The position numbers were made by a program, and so were the translations under genes. Under the pieces are notes generated by a model that did no database searches, had not been told where the DNA came from, and saw only the letters and a program-made list of their open reading frames with translations. A stretch of 57,683 bases of DNA from an uncultured Clostridium sp. GTDB taxonomy: Bacteria > Bacillota > Clostridia > TANB77 > CAG-508. Shown here piece after piece: positions 26,967-35,259 of this stretch (positions are counted from its first letter, which is position 1; every line of letters begins with the position of its first letter). Location of the stretch: the NCBI GenBank assembly GCA_946409935.1, contig CAMJYG010000006.1, positions 1 through 57,683 of the forward strand, in the 5' to 3' direction.

Positions 26967-27947
26967 TTGGCTAAAGTATTTAGTGTATTTGCACAAAATT
27001 TAGGTGCATATAGTGAAGGAAATATTGTGGGAGATTGGATTGATTTACCACAAAAGAAAGAAGTAATAGATAGATTCTTGAAAGAAAAAGTAAAAATCTA
27101 TAATGATAATCAAGAATATGAAATAGCTGAAACAGATAATTTTCCATTTGAATATAAAATTATTCAATATGCAGATTTACACGAAATTAATAAGCTAGCA
27201 GTAATATATAGTTTATTAGATGAAGTACAAATTGAGGCAGCAAAAGGTTATTGTGAATATAACGGAAAATTGGATATGGATATCCAAGAATTATTAAATG
27301 TATGCATGCAGTCAGGATTAATAGATTATTATCAATATAGTTTTGAAGGCAGTGAATATTGCTCTATGTTTTCAAAAGAGAAAAAATACGGATATACTCT
27401 TGCAGAAGAAAACGGAATACATAAATTGCTAATAGATAATGATATTGAATATTGTTTTGATTTTGAAAAATACGGAAGAGACCAAAGTATAAATAACGGA
27501 ATTACTTTACTTGAAAATGGTTATTTAGATTTAGGTGATACTTTAAATTTACAAGCATTTTCTAAAGAAGAAATACAAGAAAAAGTTGATGAGTATTTTA
27601 TACAAGAAGAATGTGAAATTAAAGCAAAACCGATTTTAAATAAAATGGATAAATTAAGAAATGAGTTTAGAAAAATAACTTTAAACGATCAGAAACTTGC
27701 TGAATATTTTAAAGAAGATAAAAGATATACAAACATAAGAGTAGCAGGTGTTATATTAGCTGGTATGGCTGTTAGAAATCTACAAAGAGAAAATGGAAAT
27801 TTAGAAGGAGAATTAGAACATTCTCCTTTTTCTAAAGAGCAGGAAAAAATGATAGATGATTATACAGAATTAGAAAAAATGGTTGAATATATTGAACAGG
27901 AAGTTGAAAGTGAATATGAAAAGGAGGAGATAACAAATGACATTTGA
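26967..27947 (+). CDS. ArdA-like antirestriction protein with long C-terminal extension
   Basis: 326 residues. The first 170 residues follow ArdA: VFSVFAQNLGAYSEGNIVGDWIDLPQ, then EIAETDNFPFEYKIIQYADLHEINKLAVIYSLLDE, and an acidic surface. ArdA (usually about 165 residues) mimics bent B-DNA and blocks type I restriction enzymes during transfer. Here about 150 residues follow (QEKVDEYFIQEECEIKAKPILNKMDKLRNEFRKI), helical and of unknown role. TTG start after AAAGGAGG. Confidence 0.75.
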   Translation: MAKVFSVFAQNLGAYSEGNIVGDWIDLPQKKEVIDRFLKEKVKIYNDNQEYEIAETDNFPFEYKIIQYADLHEINKLAVIYSLLDEVQIEAAKGYCEYNGKLDMDIQELLNVCMQSGLIDYYQYSFEGSEYCSMFSKEKKYGYTLAEENGIHKLLIDNDIEYCFDFEKYGRDQSINNGITLLENGYLDLGDTLNLQAFSKEEIQEKVDEYFIQEECEIKAKPILNKMDKLRNEFRKITLNDQKLAEYFKEDKRYTNIRVAGVILAGMAVRNLQRENGNLEGELEHSPFSKEQEKMIDDYTELEKMVEYIEQEVESEYEKEEITNDI

Positions 27948-28974
27948 TGAGTTTCTAGTAAGTAAAGAAACGATTGGAGAATTTGATAGAGATTTTGTTA
28001 CGAAAGTAAAATATAACGACAATATAGATTATATTTTCAAAACTAATTATGGTGGCTTGAATTTCAATAGTGAATTAAAATGTGTGGGATTATTTGATAA
28101 AAAGAATAATAAATTATATGGTTCAAGTTATGACTTCAATGGAATGTTCAATAAAGAAATGTATAGCAATTTTTATATTGGTAGTATAGAAAGTATAAAA
28201 AATAATTTATACAAAAATGCAGATAAGTTATTAAATAATTATATAAATGACAATTCAAAAAATTTAAGAATTATCGCAAAAGATTTATTTGATAAATATA
28301 TTTCTTATGAAGGAAATTATAATAGTATAAAGGAACAAGCTATAAAAAATTACATATATAACTTTGATACAAAAGAATTAAATTTTCACGTAAATACTTC
28401 TAAATATGAAAGAAATAATGATTTAAACAAATTAACAATGGAAGAGTTAGAATTTCCAGAAAAAACAGAATATAGAGTATTTGAAGAATACATTAACAAT
28501 GAAGAGAATACAGAGCATTTATATACAAGAGAAGGAAACAATATCGAATTAACAGTAAGAGCAAGAATAGGTGTAAGGTTATTAGAAGATGATTTAGAAA
28601 AGAAATTATTATCAGAACTAAATAATGATCCTACAAATAAATATAAAATGAAGCATGACGTTATTGAATCCATAAAAGATATTGATGCTCAAATGCTAAC
28701 AATAAATTTAGTTCATAATGGAAAGGAAATAACTTTTAAATACCCAAAAGACCATTTATATAATTTTAATTTTAGTGATTATCGTATTCCAGAAGTAAGT
28801 AAAAGAAACGAAATAAAAGAAATGTATAAAGATGAAAGAAGTTTTGATGATTTCTATTTAGAAGATATAAAATCAATTGGTTTTAGAAAAGAAATTTTAT
28901 ATGAAAATACAAAAGAGTTAGAAGTAAATAATAAAAAAGAAGAAGTAGATATTGTAGATGATATGTTTGATTAA
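27937..28974 (+). CDS. Unknown ICE protein
   Basis: 345 residues, charged, no membrane segment. Middle region YNSIKEQAIKNYIYNFDTKELNFHVNTSKYERNNDLNKL and a beta-rich part TVRARIGVRLLEDDLEKKLL. Not recognised. It overlaps the ArdA-like gene by 11 bases (GGAGGAGA upstream), so they are coupled; it may be another anti-restriction or regulatory factor. Confidence 0.5.
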   Translation: MTFDEFLVSKETIGEFDRDFVTKVKYNDNIDYIFKTNYGGLNFNSELKCVGLFDKKNNKLYGSSYDFNGMFNKEMYSNFYIGSIESIKNNLYKNADKLLNNYINDNSKNLRIIAKDLFDKYISYEGNYNSIKEQAIKNYIYNFDTKELNFHVNTSKYERNNDLNKLTMEELEFPEKTEYRVFEEYINNEENTEHLYTREGNNIELTVRARIGVRLLEDDLEKKLLSELNNDPTNKYKMKHDVIESIKDIDAQMLTINLVHNGKEITFKYPKDHLYNFNFSDYRIPEVSKRNEIKEMYKDERSFDDFYLEDIKSIGFRKEILYENTKELEVNNKKEEVDIVDDMFD

Positions 28975-29011
28975 ATACCATTTATAATATCTTTTTTTTT
29001 GAAGGAGGATT

Positions 29012-29926
29012 ATGGATAGAATTGAAATTATGAAAAATAATAAAAGAATTAATTTATATGGAAATAAAGCTGTAATTGAAAAAGAAAAATCAATTATAGA
29101 AAATTTAGAATTAACAGGATTTGAAGATGAAGATAGATTAATCATACAGAAATGTATTGATGAAAACAAACTAAAATCTGATATTCTATATGATGGAAAT
29201 ACAGTATATCCATTTGAAAAAATCGTTAAAGAATATAGAAAGTTACAAAGAGATTATTCATTAGAAAAATTATCAAATGATATGTACCATTTCTTTATGA
29301 ATGCTTGTGGAGATATTGCTCATTATGATAAATCAGGTTATAGATATTACTATAATGATTCTATTGTAGAATTAGAAAATAGATTCTTAAAAAATTCTTT
29401 TATTACATCAAGATTTACCGATGTTGATAGAATATTTAAAGAGCTAAAATTGGGCAATTATTTTATTGAAAGAGAGCAAATAGATTTAGATAAAATCACT
29501 TTAAATAAGCTAAAAACAATTATTAAAGAATGTGGTTGGAATGTTATAAATAAAAGTGGAATTTGGAAAATAGAACGTACTACAATGTACGGAAAAGATT
29601 TTAGTTTTGAAGTAGAAACAAATGACAAAAATGTTTCAAATGTTGTTAAAGAAATAGAGCATTATTATAATTCATTTAATAAAGATGAATACGTAGAGAA
29701 TATGGTTGCTATTAGAAGTTCATTGGGATTAACAATTAGTGAGATAGTTTCTTCATCAGAAAACATAAGAAGAATGCTAAATGATTTATCTTTTAAGGTA
29801 CTTTATAAGAGTAGATTGGCAGTAGAAGATAGTAAAAATACTATTGAAAAAGTTACAGAATTATCAAATAAAATTGTTCAAAATAATTTAGAAAATGAAA
29901 ATGATTTTGACTATGATTATGCTTAA
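29012..29926 (+). CDS. Unknown ICE protein at the end of the transfer block
   Basis: 304 residues, mostly helical, no membrane segment. Contains WNVINKSGIWKIERTTMYGKDFSFEVETNDKNVSNVVKEIEHYYNSFN and a C-terminal coiled-coil-like stretch (SRLAVEDSKNTIEKVTELSNKIVQNN). Not recognised. GAAGGAGG precedes ATG. A strong terminator follows, closing the long operon that starts near 14.7 kb. Confidence 0.5.
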   Translation: MDRIEIMKNNKRINLYGNKAVIEKEKSIIENLELTGFEDEDRLIIQKCIDENKLKSDILYDGNTVYPFEKIVKEYRKLQRDYSLEKLSNDMYHFFMNACGDIAHYDKSGYRYYYNDSIVELENRFLKNSFITSRFTDVDRIFKELKLGNYFIEREQIDLDKITLNKLKTIIKECGWNVINKSGIWKIERTTMYGKDFSFEVETNDKNVSNVVKEIEHYYNSFNKDEYVENMVAIRSSLGLTISEIVSSSENIRRMLNDLSFKVLYKSRLAVEDSKNTIEKVTELSNKIVQNNLENENDFDYDYA

Positions 29927-29933
29927 AAAATTC

Positions 29934-29964
29934 AAAAGTGGAGCTAAAAATTGCTCCACTTTTT
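29934..29964 (+). terminator. Intrinsic terminator of the transfer block
   Basis: AAAAGTGGAGC (29934-29944) pairs perfectly over 11 bp with GCTCCACTTTT (29953-29963); a T run covers the 3' side. Confidence 0.9.
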
Positions 29965-29992
29965 CTAAAAAAATTGAACAAAAAATATTCTC

Positions 29993-30150
29993 CCAGCGGG
30001 CAAAAAGGGTTTTAGGGGATTTCGCCCTAAACAGCAAAATGGTGTAAAAACACCAAGCTGGCGAATATTGGGCATTAAAAAATGCTCTCACTATTCGGGG
30101 CAAAAATAAATTTGCCCATAAAAAATTATATGCTACACTTCGTTAGCATA
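29993..30150. other. Multi-hairpin non-coding region, candidate oriT or single-strand origin
   Basis: Five stems follow one another: CCAGC (29993-29997) with GCTGG (30057-30061) encloses TTTAGGG/CCCTAAA (30011-30017, 30025-30031) and TGGTGT/ACACCA (30040-30045, 30050-30055); CGAATA/TATTCG (30062-30067, 30092-30097) encloses GGGCATT/AATGCTC (30070-30076, 30081-30087); GGGCAAA/TTTGCCC (30098-30104, 30111-30117); TATGCTA/TAGCATA (30129-30135, 30144-30150). The stretch is richer in G+C than its surroundings and has no ORF. It could equally be a structured RNA. Confidence 0.65.
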
Positions 30151-30179
30151 AATTTTGTCTAAAAAGATTTGGAGATATA

Positions 30180-30208
30180 TGGAATAAAAATTAGAAAAGT
30201 GATATAAT
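30180..30208 (+). promoter_or_regulatory. Cargo promoter, TGGAAT-type (copy 1)
   Basis: TGGAAT (30180-30185), 17 bases, TATAAT (30203-30208), within ATATATGGAATAAAAA...AAAAGTGATATAATGCGAA. A near copy lies at 35165-35193. Confidence 0.65.
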
Positions 30209-30214
30209 GCGAAT

Positions 30215-30811
30215 ATGGAACAGAAATTAAACAAATTGTATTTGGATTGTATAGATGAATTAAATAAAATTGGAATTGATATTTTAGATGAAAAGCAATA
30301 TGGTAAAATTACAATATCAATTGCAAAAAGAAATAATAAAAGATATGGATGCTGTAAACAAGAAGAACCAGATAAAAATTATAAAGTGATTTCTAAAATA
30401 AGAAGAAAATATGTAAGATATGAAAAATTTAAAAAGCATAATATTGAAATTAGTAAATGGGTATTGGAACTTGATGATAATATAATAAAAAATACTATAA
30501 TGCACGAATTAATACATTGTATTCCATATTGCAATAATCATGGAGCAGAATTTAAGAAATATGCTAACATCATTAATAGTAATTATGGTTATGATGTATC
30601 ACGTGTTGGAAACAAGAAAAAAGATTTTGAGCAAAGCAATGTTGAATATAAAGAAACTATAAAATACAATTATAAAATTATATGTAAAGATTGTAAACAA
30701 GAATTTTATAGACAAAGGCTTAATAAAAATTTTACAAGAAGATATAGATGTGCAAAATGTGGTGGAAGATTTGAAGTAATAGGAGTTAGTGATGAAAATA
30801 TTTGTAAATAA
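30215..30811 (+). CDS. SprT-like zinc metalloprotease family protein
   Basis: 198 residues. NTIMHELIHCIPYCNNHGAEFKKYA carries the HExxH metal site (His about 97) and the third His further on, as in SprT/Spartan proteins. The C terminus is a zinc ribbon with two CxxC knuckles (ICKDCKQEF...YRCAKCGGRFEVIG). Spartan proteases act on DNA-protein crosslinks; in mobile elements the role is open. The -10 box ends seven bases before the ATG, so the message is nearly leaderless. It overlaps the next gene by 20 bases. Confidence 0.85.
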   Translation: MEQKLNKLYLDCIDELNKIGIDILDEKQYGKITISIAKRNNKRYGCCKQEEPDKNYKVISKIRRKYVRYEKFKKHNIEISKWVLELDDNIIKNTIMHELIHCIPYCNNHGAEFKKYANIINSNYGYDVSRVGNKKKDFEQSNVEYKETIKYNYKIICKDCKQEFYRQRLNKNFTRRYRCAKCGGRFEVIGVSDENICK

Positions 30812-31445
30812 TGTTAATTTATACTATGAAACATTTGGAGATGGACAACCTATAATATTACTACATGGAAATAGTGAAACACACGAAATATTTGATAAGC
30901 TAATTGATAAATTAAAGACTCAATATAAAGTATATGCAATAGATAGTAGATGTCATGGTAAAAGTGAAGATCTAATGGAAATATCATATAACACAATGAG
31001 AGATGATATTATAGATTTTATAAAAAAATTGAATATCGAGAAACCAATTTTATATGGCTTTAGTGATGGTGGTATTGTTGGAATTCTTGTTGCAATAAAA
31101 GAACCGGATTTATTATCTAAACTTATTGTGAGTGGTGCAAATGTAACACCTGATGGAATAAAAAAGAAAGATTATACATTTACAAAGATTGTATATTTAT
31201 TTACACGAAACAAATTATTTAAAATGATGTTAAAAGAACCTAATGTTAAGAAAGAAGAATTAAATGCAATAAATATACCTACAATAATTTTAGCTGGAGA
31301 AAAAGATTGTATAAAAGAAGATCATACAAAATTTATAGCTGATAATATTCCTAATAGTACATTAGAGATTATCAGCAATGAAACACATGGAAGTTATATT
31401 GTACATAGTGAAAAATTATATGAAATAATAAAAAAATATATATAA
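30792..31445 (+). CDS. Alpha/beta-fold hydrolase
   Basis: About 217 residues. IILLHGNSETHEIFDKL is the oxyanion HG motif, LYGFSDGGIVG holds the nucleophile Ser (about 92), AGEKDCI the acid and NETHGSYIVHS the His. The size and lid suggest a small esterase or peptidase-like enzyme; substrate unknown. It starts inside the SprT-like gene; ATG 30792 fits better than GTG 30789. Confidence 0.85.
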   Translation: MKIFVNNVNLYYETFGDGQPIILLHGNSETHEIFDKLIDKLKTQYKVYAIDSRCHGKSEDLMEISYNTMRDDIIDFIKKLNIEKPILYGFSDGGIVGILVAIKEPDLLSKLIVSGANVTPDGIKKKDYTFTKIVYLFTRNKLFKMMLKEPNVKKEELNAINIPTIILAGEKDCIKEDHTKFIADNIPNSTLEIISNETHGSYIVHSEKLYEIIKKYI

Positions 31446-31455
31446 GGAGTCGAAA

Positions 31456-31707
31456 ATGGAATATAGATTTAAACCAACGGGGGTATGTTCATCAGAAATG
31501 ATATTTGAAATTGACGAAAATGATGTAATAAAAGATTTAAAAGTAATTGGTGGTTGCAATGGAAATTTAAAAGGTATTTCTGCATTGATTAAAGAAATGA
31601 AAATAAATGATGTGATAGAAAAGTTAAATGGTATAAAATGTGGGTATAAAGATACATCATGTCCAGACCAAATTTCAAAATCATTAATTGAGTTTAAAAC
31701 AAAATAG
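31456..31707 (+). CDS. TSCPD domain protein (TIGR03905-like)
   Basis: 83 residues. TGVCSSEMIFEIDENDVIKDLKVIGGCNGNLKGIS...GIKCGYKDTSCPDQISKSL contains the TSCPD signature that gives the family its name, plus three further Cys. Related domains occur at the end of some ribonucleotide reductases, suggesting metal or redox chemistry, but no function is known. GGAG precedes ATG. Confidence 0.85.
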   Translation: MEYRFKPTGVCSSEMIFEIDENDVIKDLKVIGGCNGNLKGISALIKEMKINDVIEKLNGIKCGYKDTSCPDQISKSLIEFKTK

Positions 31708-31737
31708 TATTTAATATCTTACGAGGAGGATATATAT

Positions 31738-32283
31738 ATGAAGAAAAGAAATATGATTTATAAAAATATAGAATCTTTACAGCCAATTGTAAATGTTGTA
31801 AATGAAGCAGCAAGTGCATTAAATGATAAAACTAGAACTATAAAGGAAAGTGCTATACCAGAGGTGTTAACGGGAGCACTAGGTGCAGGAATTGGTGGAG
31901 TGATTTCTTTTACAGCTTTATATGGATTAGGTACAGTTGGGCTTTCAGCAGCAGGAATTACATCTGGATTAGCGACTGCTGGAGGAATTATAGGCGGTGG
32001 TATGGTATCAGGAATATTTGTATTAGCTGCACCTATAGCAGGTCTAGCAGCTACTGGAGTTGGTATAGCAACTCATCTAAAAAATAAGCAACTAAAACAA
32101 GAAAAAGAGAGATTATACCAAGAAGCATTAAGAAAACATCAAGCTATAATTCAATCTTTAAAAGAAGAAACTGATTCAAATCAAGAACGATTAGATTATC
32201 TTCAAAGCTTAAATATAATGTTAAGCAAGGCTATAGAAGATTTAAGAAAGGATTTGAATATTCATGAAGAAAAAGCAGTCTAA
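31738..32283 (+). CDS. Glycine-rich membrane protein with C-terminal coiled coil
   Basis: 181 residues. Residues 40-115 are a long Gly/Ala-rich hydrophobic region (GALGAGIGGVISFTALYGLG..., TAGGIIGGGMVSGIFVLAAPIAGLAATGVGIA) able to make two or three glycine-zipper helices. A charged coiled coil follows (NKQLKQEKERLYQEALRKHQAIIQSL...). Such proteins can form pores or oligomeric membrane patches. It overlaps the next gene by 20 bases, pointing to a two-component unit. GAGGAGG precedes ATG. Confidence 0.6.
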   Translation: MKKRNMIYKNIESLQPIVNVVNEAASALNDKTRTIKESAIPEVLTGALGAGIGGVISFTALYGLGTVGLSAAGITSGLATAGGIIGGGMVSGIFVLAAPIAGLAATGVGIATHLKNKQLKQEKERLYQEALRKHQAIIQSLKEETDSNQERLDYLQSLNIMLSKAIEDLRKDLNIHEEKAV

Positions 32284-33625
32284 TACCGATAATGAGAAAG
32301 ATATTAATAAAGTATTAAAATATCAAGAAAAAGAATTAGATAATATAAAAAAAATCGATAAAGTTAAATTAGAAGAAACAATATCTAATAGTGAACAGAT
32401 ATTAAATGAGCTTGGCTATTCAGTCCCTAATAATCATCTTAAAGTTTTAGATAAGAAGAAAGATATCATAGTACCTACATGGAATGAAATGTGTAATATA
32501 GCTTCAAAAGAGGTTAAGGAAGAAATCTCTATACAAGATTTTTTTACTTTCGAAGAACTATCTTCAAATAGTATGGCAATTAATAGATTAAATACGGAAT
32601 TTAATACACTTTATAAATTAGATAATATTGAAATTGCTATTAGTGTATTTGCAGGATTATTATCTTCTGTTGTAGATATTCTTATGATAGGAATTCCCCA
32701 CAGAACAAAACATGGATTAGAGACAGGAAAATTATCAAATTATGTTCGAGATTGGTTTGAGAAGAAATTTCCAGAAGCTGATATGGAAGAATTAGCTAAT
32801 TCAAAAATAAGTAAAGTACCTTTTGATGCTCAAGACAATAGAAATACCAATATAAATGTAGAAGGTCTATCTGCATATTATCATAGATTATTGACACTTG
32901 GACATGATCCATTTTTAGGCTTATTATTTGGAGTAGCAGATATTTTAAATGGAACAATGACATCAATTGATAAAAATGGGAAAATTGCTCATCAAGCTAT
33001 AAAAGCATATAGCGACAGAAAAGAAGACGATATTTTTAAAGCTATAGCAAAGCAAATTATACATTTCAAATCGGACATTACAACATCTATGGGGTTACCT
33101 GCACCTTTAATGACTATTTTTAATTTATTTCAGTTTGGTAAAATTGGTGACGAAGAACAAACCATATCTCAAATTGTTCAGGGGATGTATTATGAAGGAT
33201 ATGATTTTATACATTTTTGCTCAACTTCAATTCCAACAATGCTAAATGAGGTAATAGTAAGAATATGTTATTCATTAAAAAAATTACATGAAGGTAATGA
33301 TTTGAAAACCTCAATTCCATTTTCTTTAGATAGAACCAAAAATCCAAAATTAGAAACTATGCTATTCATAAGTCACTCAATAGCTTGTTCTGTTAATGCT
33401 GGAAAGATATATTTCAAGAAAAACCCTTTAGCGATTAATTATTCTGAATGGTTAACCTTTTCTAAATATGCATATATGCAATTAAAATGGACATTAATAC
33501 AAAAACCAAAATTAAGAGATGCTTATATAAATAATATGTTATTTGATAATTTAGATGAAATATACAAAGAAATCGATAAAACATATAGCGATTATTCAGA
33601 AAAATACAATATTATTTTTGAATAA
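32264..33625 (+). CDS. Unknown partner of the glycine-rich membrane protein
   Basis: 453 residues, soluble except for possible hydrophobic segments near 127-143 (IAISVFAGLLSSVVDILMIGI) and in GLLFGVADILNG. Notable stretches: HRTKHGLETGKLSNYVRDWFEKKFPEADMEEL and NVEGLSAYYHRLLTLGHDPFLGLLFG. I do not recognise a family. The 20-base overlap with the preceding gene suggests that both products act together. Confidence 0.6.
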   Translation: MKKKQSNTDNEKDINKVLKYQEKELDNIKKIDKVKLEETISNSEQILNELGYSVPNNHLKVLDKKKDIIVPTWNEMCNIASKEVKEEISIQDFFTFEELSSNSMAINRLNTEFNTLYKLDNIEIAISVFAGLLSSVVDILMIGIPHRTKHGLETGKLSNYVRDWFEKKFPEADMEELANSKISKVPFDAQDNRNTNINVEGLSAYYHRLLTLGHDPFLGLLFGVADILNGTMTSIDKNGKIAHQAIKAYSDRKEDDIFKAIAKQIIHFKSDITTSMGLPAPLMTIFNLFQFGKIGDEEQTISQIVQGMYYEGYDFIHFCSTSIPTMLNEVIVRICYSLKKLHEGNDLKTSIPFSLDRTKNPKLETMLFISHSIACSVNAGKIYFKKNPLAINYSEWLTFSKYAYMQLKWTLIQKPKLRDAYINNMLFDNLDEIYKEIDKTYSDYSEKYNIIFE

Positions 33626-33648
33626 TAAATAAAAATGGAGGAGATAGC

Positions 33649-34233
33649 ATGTTAGATAATGCAGTTGTTAGAAATTATTTAATAATTATTAATATAATAG
33701 GATTTTTTCTATATTTAATAAATAAATCATTATATAAACATACTATTGATGGACAAGTTGATATTTTACTAACTATTACATCTTTGATTGGTGGTTCAGG
33801 AGGAATTTTACTAGCAATACTTTTATTTGATAGGAAATCTGAAAAAGAAAATATGATGTCAAGGGTATTTATAGCTTGTATATTTGTTATACAATGTATT
33901 TTGCTATTAATTATCAAAGATAATATATTTGAAAAATTATCATTGAACTTTAGCAGTTTTATAGAAAAGAATAAAATATTATTAATATATTTAATAGTTA
34001 TTAATATAATAACATTTATTTCATTTGCAATAGATAAACATGCAGCAAATAATAATAAATGGCGAATAAAAAATGTTACATTGTTAGGTTTATCCTTTAT
34101 TGGAGGAAGTATAGGTGGACTAATAGCAATGCATACTTTTAAGCATAAAACGCAGAAGGATTATTACACAGTTGGATTATGGCTAATGATTATAATGCAA
34201 ATTTTAGTGCTAGTATATTATTTTAATAAATAA
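33649..34233 (+). CDS. Membrane protein with two DUF1294-like units
   Basis: 194 residues. The C-terminal half is clear DUF1294 (ISFAIDKHAANNNKWRIKNVTLLGLSFIGGSIGGLIAMHTFKHKTQKDYY). The N-terminal half repeats the plan in degenerate form (LTITSLIGGSGGILLAILLFDRKSEKENMMSR). DUF1294 proteins normally have one unit of about 90 residues. GGAGGAGA precedes ATG. Function unknown. Confidence 0.8.
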   Translation: MLDNAVVRNYLIIINIIGFFLYLINKSLYKHTIDGQVDILLTITSLIGGSGGILLAILLFDRKSEKENMMSRVFIACIFVIQCILLLIIKDNIFEKLSLNFSSFIEKNKILLIYLIVINIITFISFAIDKHAANNNKWRIKNVTLLGLSFIGGSIGGLIAMHTFKHKTQKDYYTVGLWLMIIMQILVLVYYFNK

Positions 34234-34244
34234 GGTGATGTCAA

Positions 34245-34724
34245 ATGGGAATCTTTAAAAAAATAGGTAAAGGTTTATTATACACTGGAGCAATTGCTGG
34301 TGTTTCAGCTTTGATAATAAAGAATAGAATTAATGAAAAACAAGATGCTGATGAAGAATATGAAGAATATGAAAAATGGCAACAAGAAATAGAAGAAAAT
34401 TTAATTGAAACTAAAAAAAGAAAAAGTATAATTTGTGAATTTGATGACATTCTTGATGAAGAAACTTTTAATAATATCATATATAGTTGTGCTAGACGAA
34501 TTAAACGAATTGATAGAATTGATATAAATAATGGAACTATCAGTGTTACAGTTATTTCCCAAAGCGGAATTTCAGACTGGGATTTTGAATTAGACTTTAA
34601 TGATTATGGCAAAATTACTGGTAGTTACTGGATTAGCTCTGATAATTACGATTCCAAAATTCCCGAAAAGTTAGGAGATTTAATACAAAGATCAATAGCA
34701 GAATTGTATAATGAAAATACATAA
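34245..34724 (+). CDS. Unknown protein with N-terminal membrane segment
   Basis: 159 residues: short hydrophobic helix (LLYTGAIAGVSALIIK), acidic coiled coil, then a beta-rich domain (RIDRIDINNGTISVTVISQSGISDWDFELDFNDYGKITGSYW) containing an SGxSxWxFxLDFNDYG motif. Not recognised. AAGGTGATG upstream. Confidence 0.5.
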   Translation: MGIFKKIGKGLLYTGAIAGVSALIIKNRINEKQDADEEYEEYEKWQQEIEENLIETKKRKSIICEFDDILDEETFNNIIYSCARRIKRIDRIDINNGTISVTVISQSGISDWDFELDFNDYGKITGSYWISSDNYDSKIPEKLGDLIQRSIAELYNENT

Positions 34725-34781
34725 ATCAAAACACCACAATCAGTCTTGTTATTAAAATATTAGTGAAAGGATAAGTAGTAT

Positions 34782-35027
34782 ATGGGATTATTAGAGAAGA
34801 TTTTTTTAAAAACAGCATCAGATAAAAAATTAGAAAAAGAAAGAGAAAAAATAAGGGTAAAAAGAAATAGCAGTTATGATGATAAAAAATACGATAAATA
34901 TTTTTGGAAACTAGGTAGATATGATAATGAAATGATACGTCGTGCTAATAAAAAATATAAAAAAGAACATCCAAATGCAAAAACAACACATCGTGAACAT
35001 GGTTGGTATTTGCCGAATGATGATTAA
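34782..35027 (+). CDS. Small basic protein
   Basis: 81 residues, strongly charged, C terminus KTTHREHGWYLPNDD. Not recognised. It is the last gene before a very strong terminator. Confidence 0.45.
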   Translation: MGLLEKIFLKTASDKKLEKEREKIRVKRNSSYDDKKYDKYFWKLGRYDNEMIRRANKKYKKEHPNAKTTHREHGWYLPNDD

Positions 35028-35098
35028 AATAAAGTAATATAGTAACCTATCTCTTATTCGCAATATTGTAATATTCTGTGCAAGTTATATGGATAAAT

Positions 35099-35135
35099 AA
35101 AGAAGTTAGTACAATATAAGATACTAACTTCTTTT
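35099..35135 (+). terminator. Intrinsic terminator
   Basis: AAAGAAGTTAGTA (35099-35111) with TACTAACTTCTTT (35122-35134), 13 bp perfect, the 3' side ending in T. Confidence 0.9.
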
Positions 35136-35164
35136 GGCTTATTTATAAAAAATTTAGAAATATA

Positions 35165-35193
35165 TGGAATAAAAAGTAAAAAAGTGCTATAAT
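35165..35193 (+). promoter_or_regulatory. Cargo promoter, TGGAAT-type (copy 2)
   Basis: TGGAAT (35165-35170), 17 bases, TATAAT (35188-35193), in ATATATGGAATAAAAA...AAAAGTGCTATAATACGAA. Nearly identical to the promoter at 30180. Confidence 0.65.
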
Positions 35194-35259
35194 ACGAAAT
35201 AATGAAGGATAAAATATAACTTATAGAAATAATATACTATCAGATTTTAGGAGGAAAAA

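Noticed and set aside
29993..30150. Retron or CRISPR-guide RNA for the structured stretch
   Set aside because: No reverse transcriptase or RNA-guided nuclease gene is nearby.
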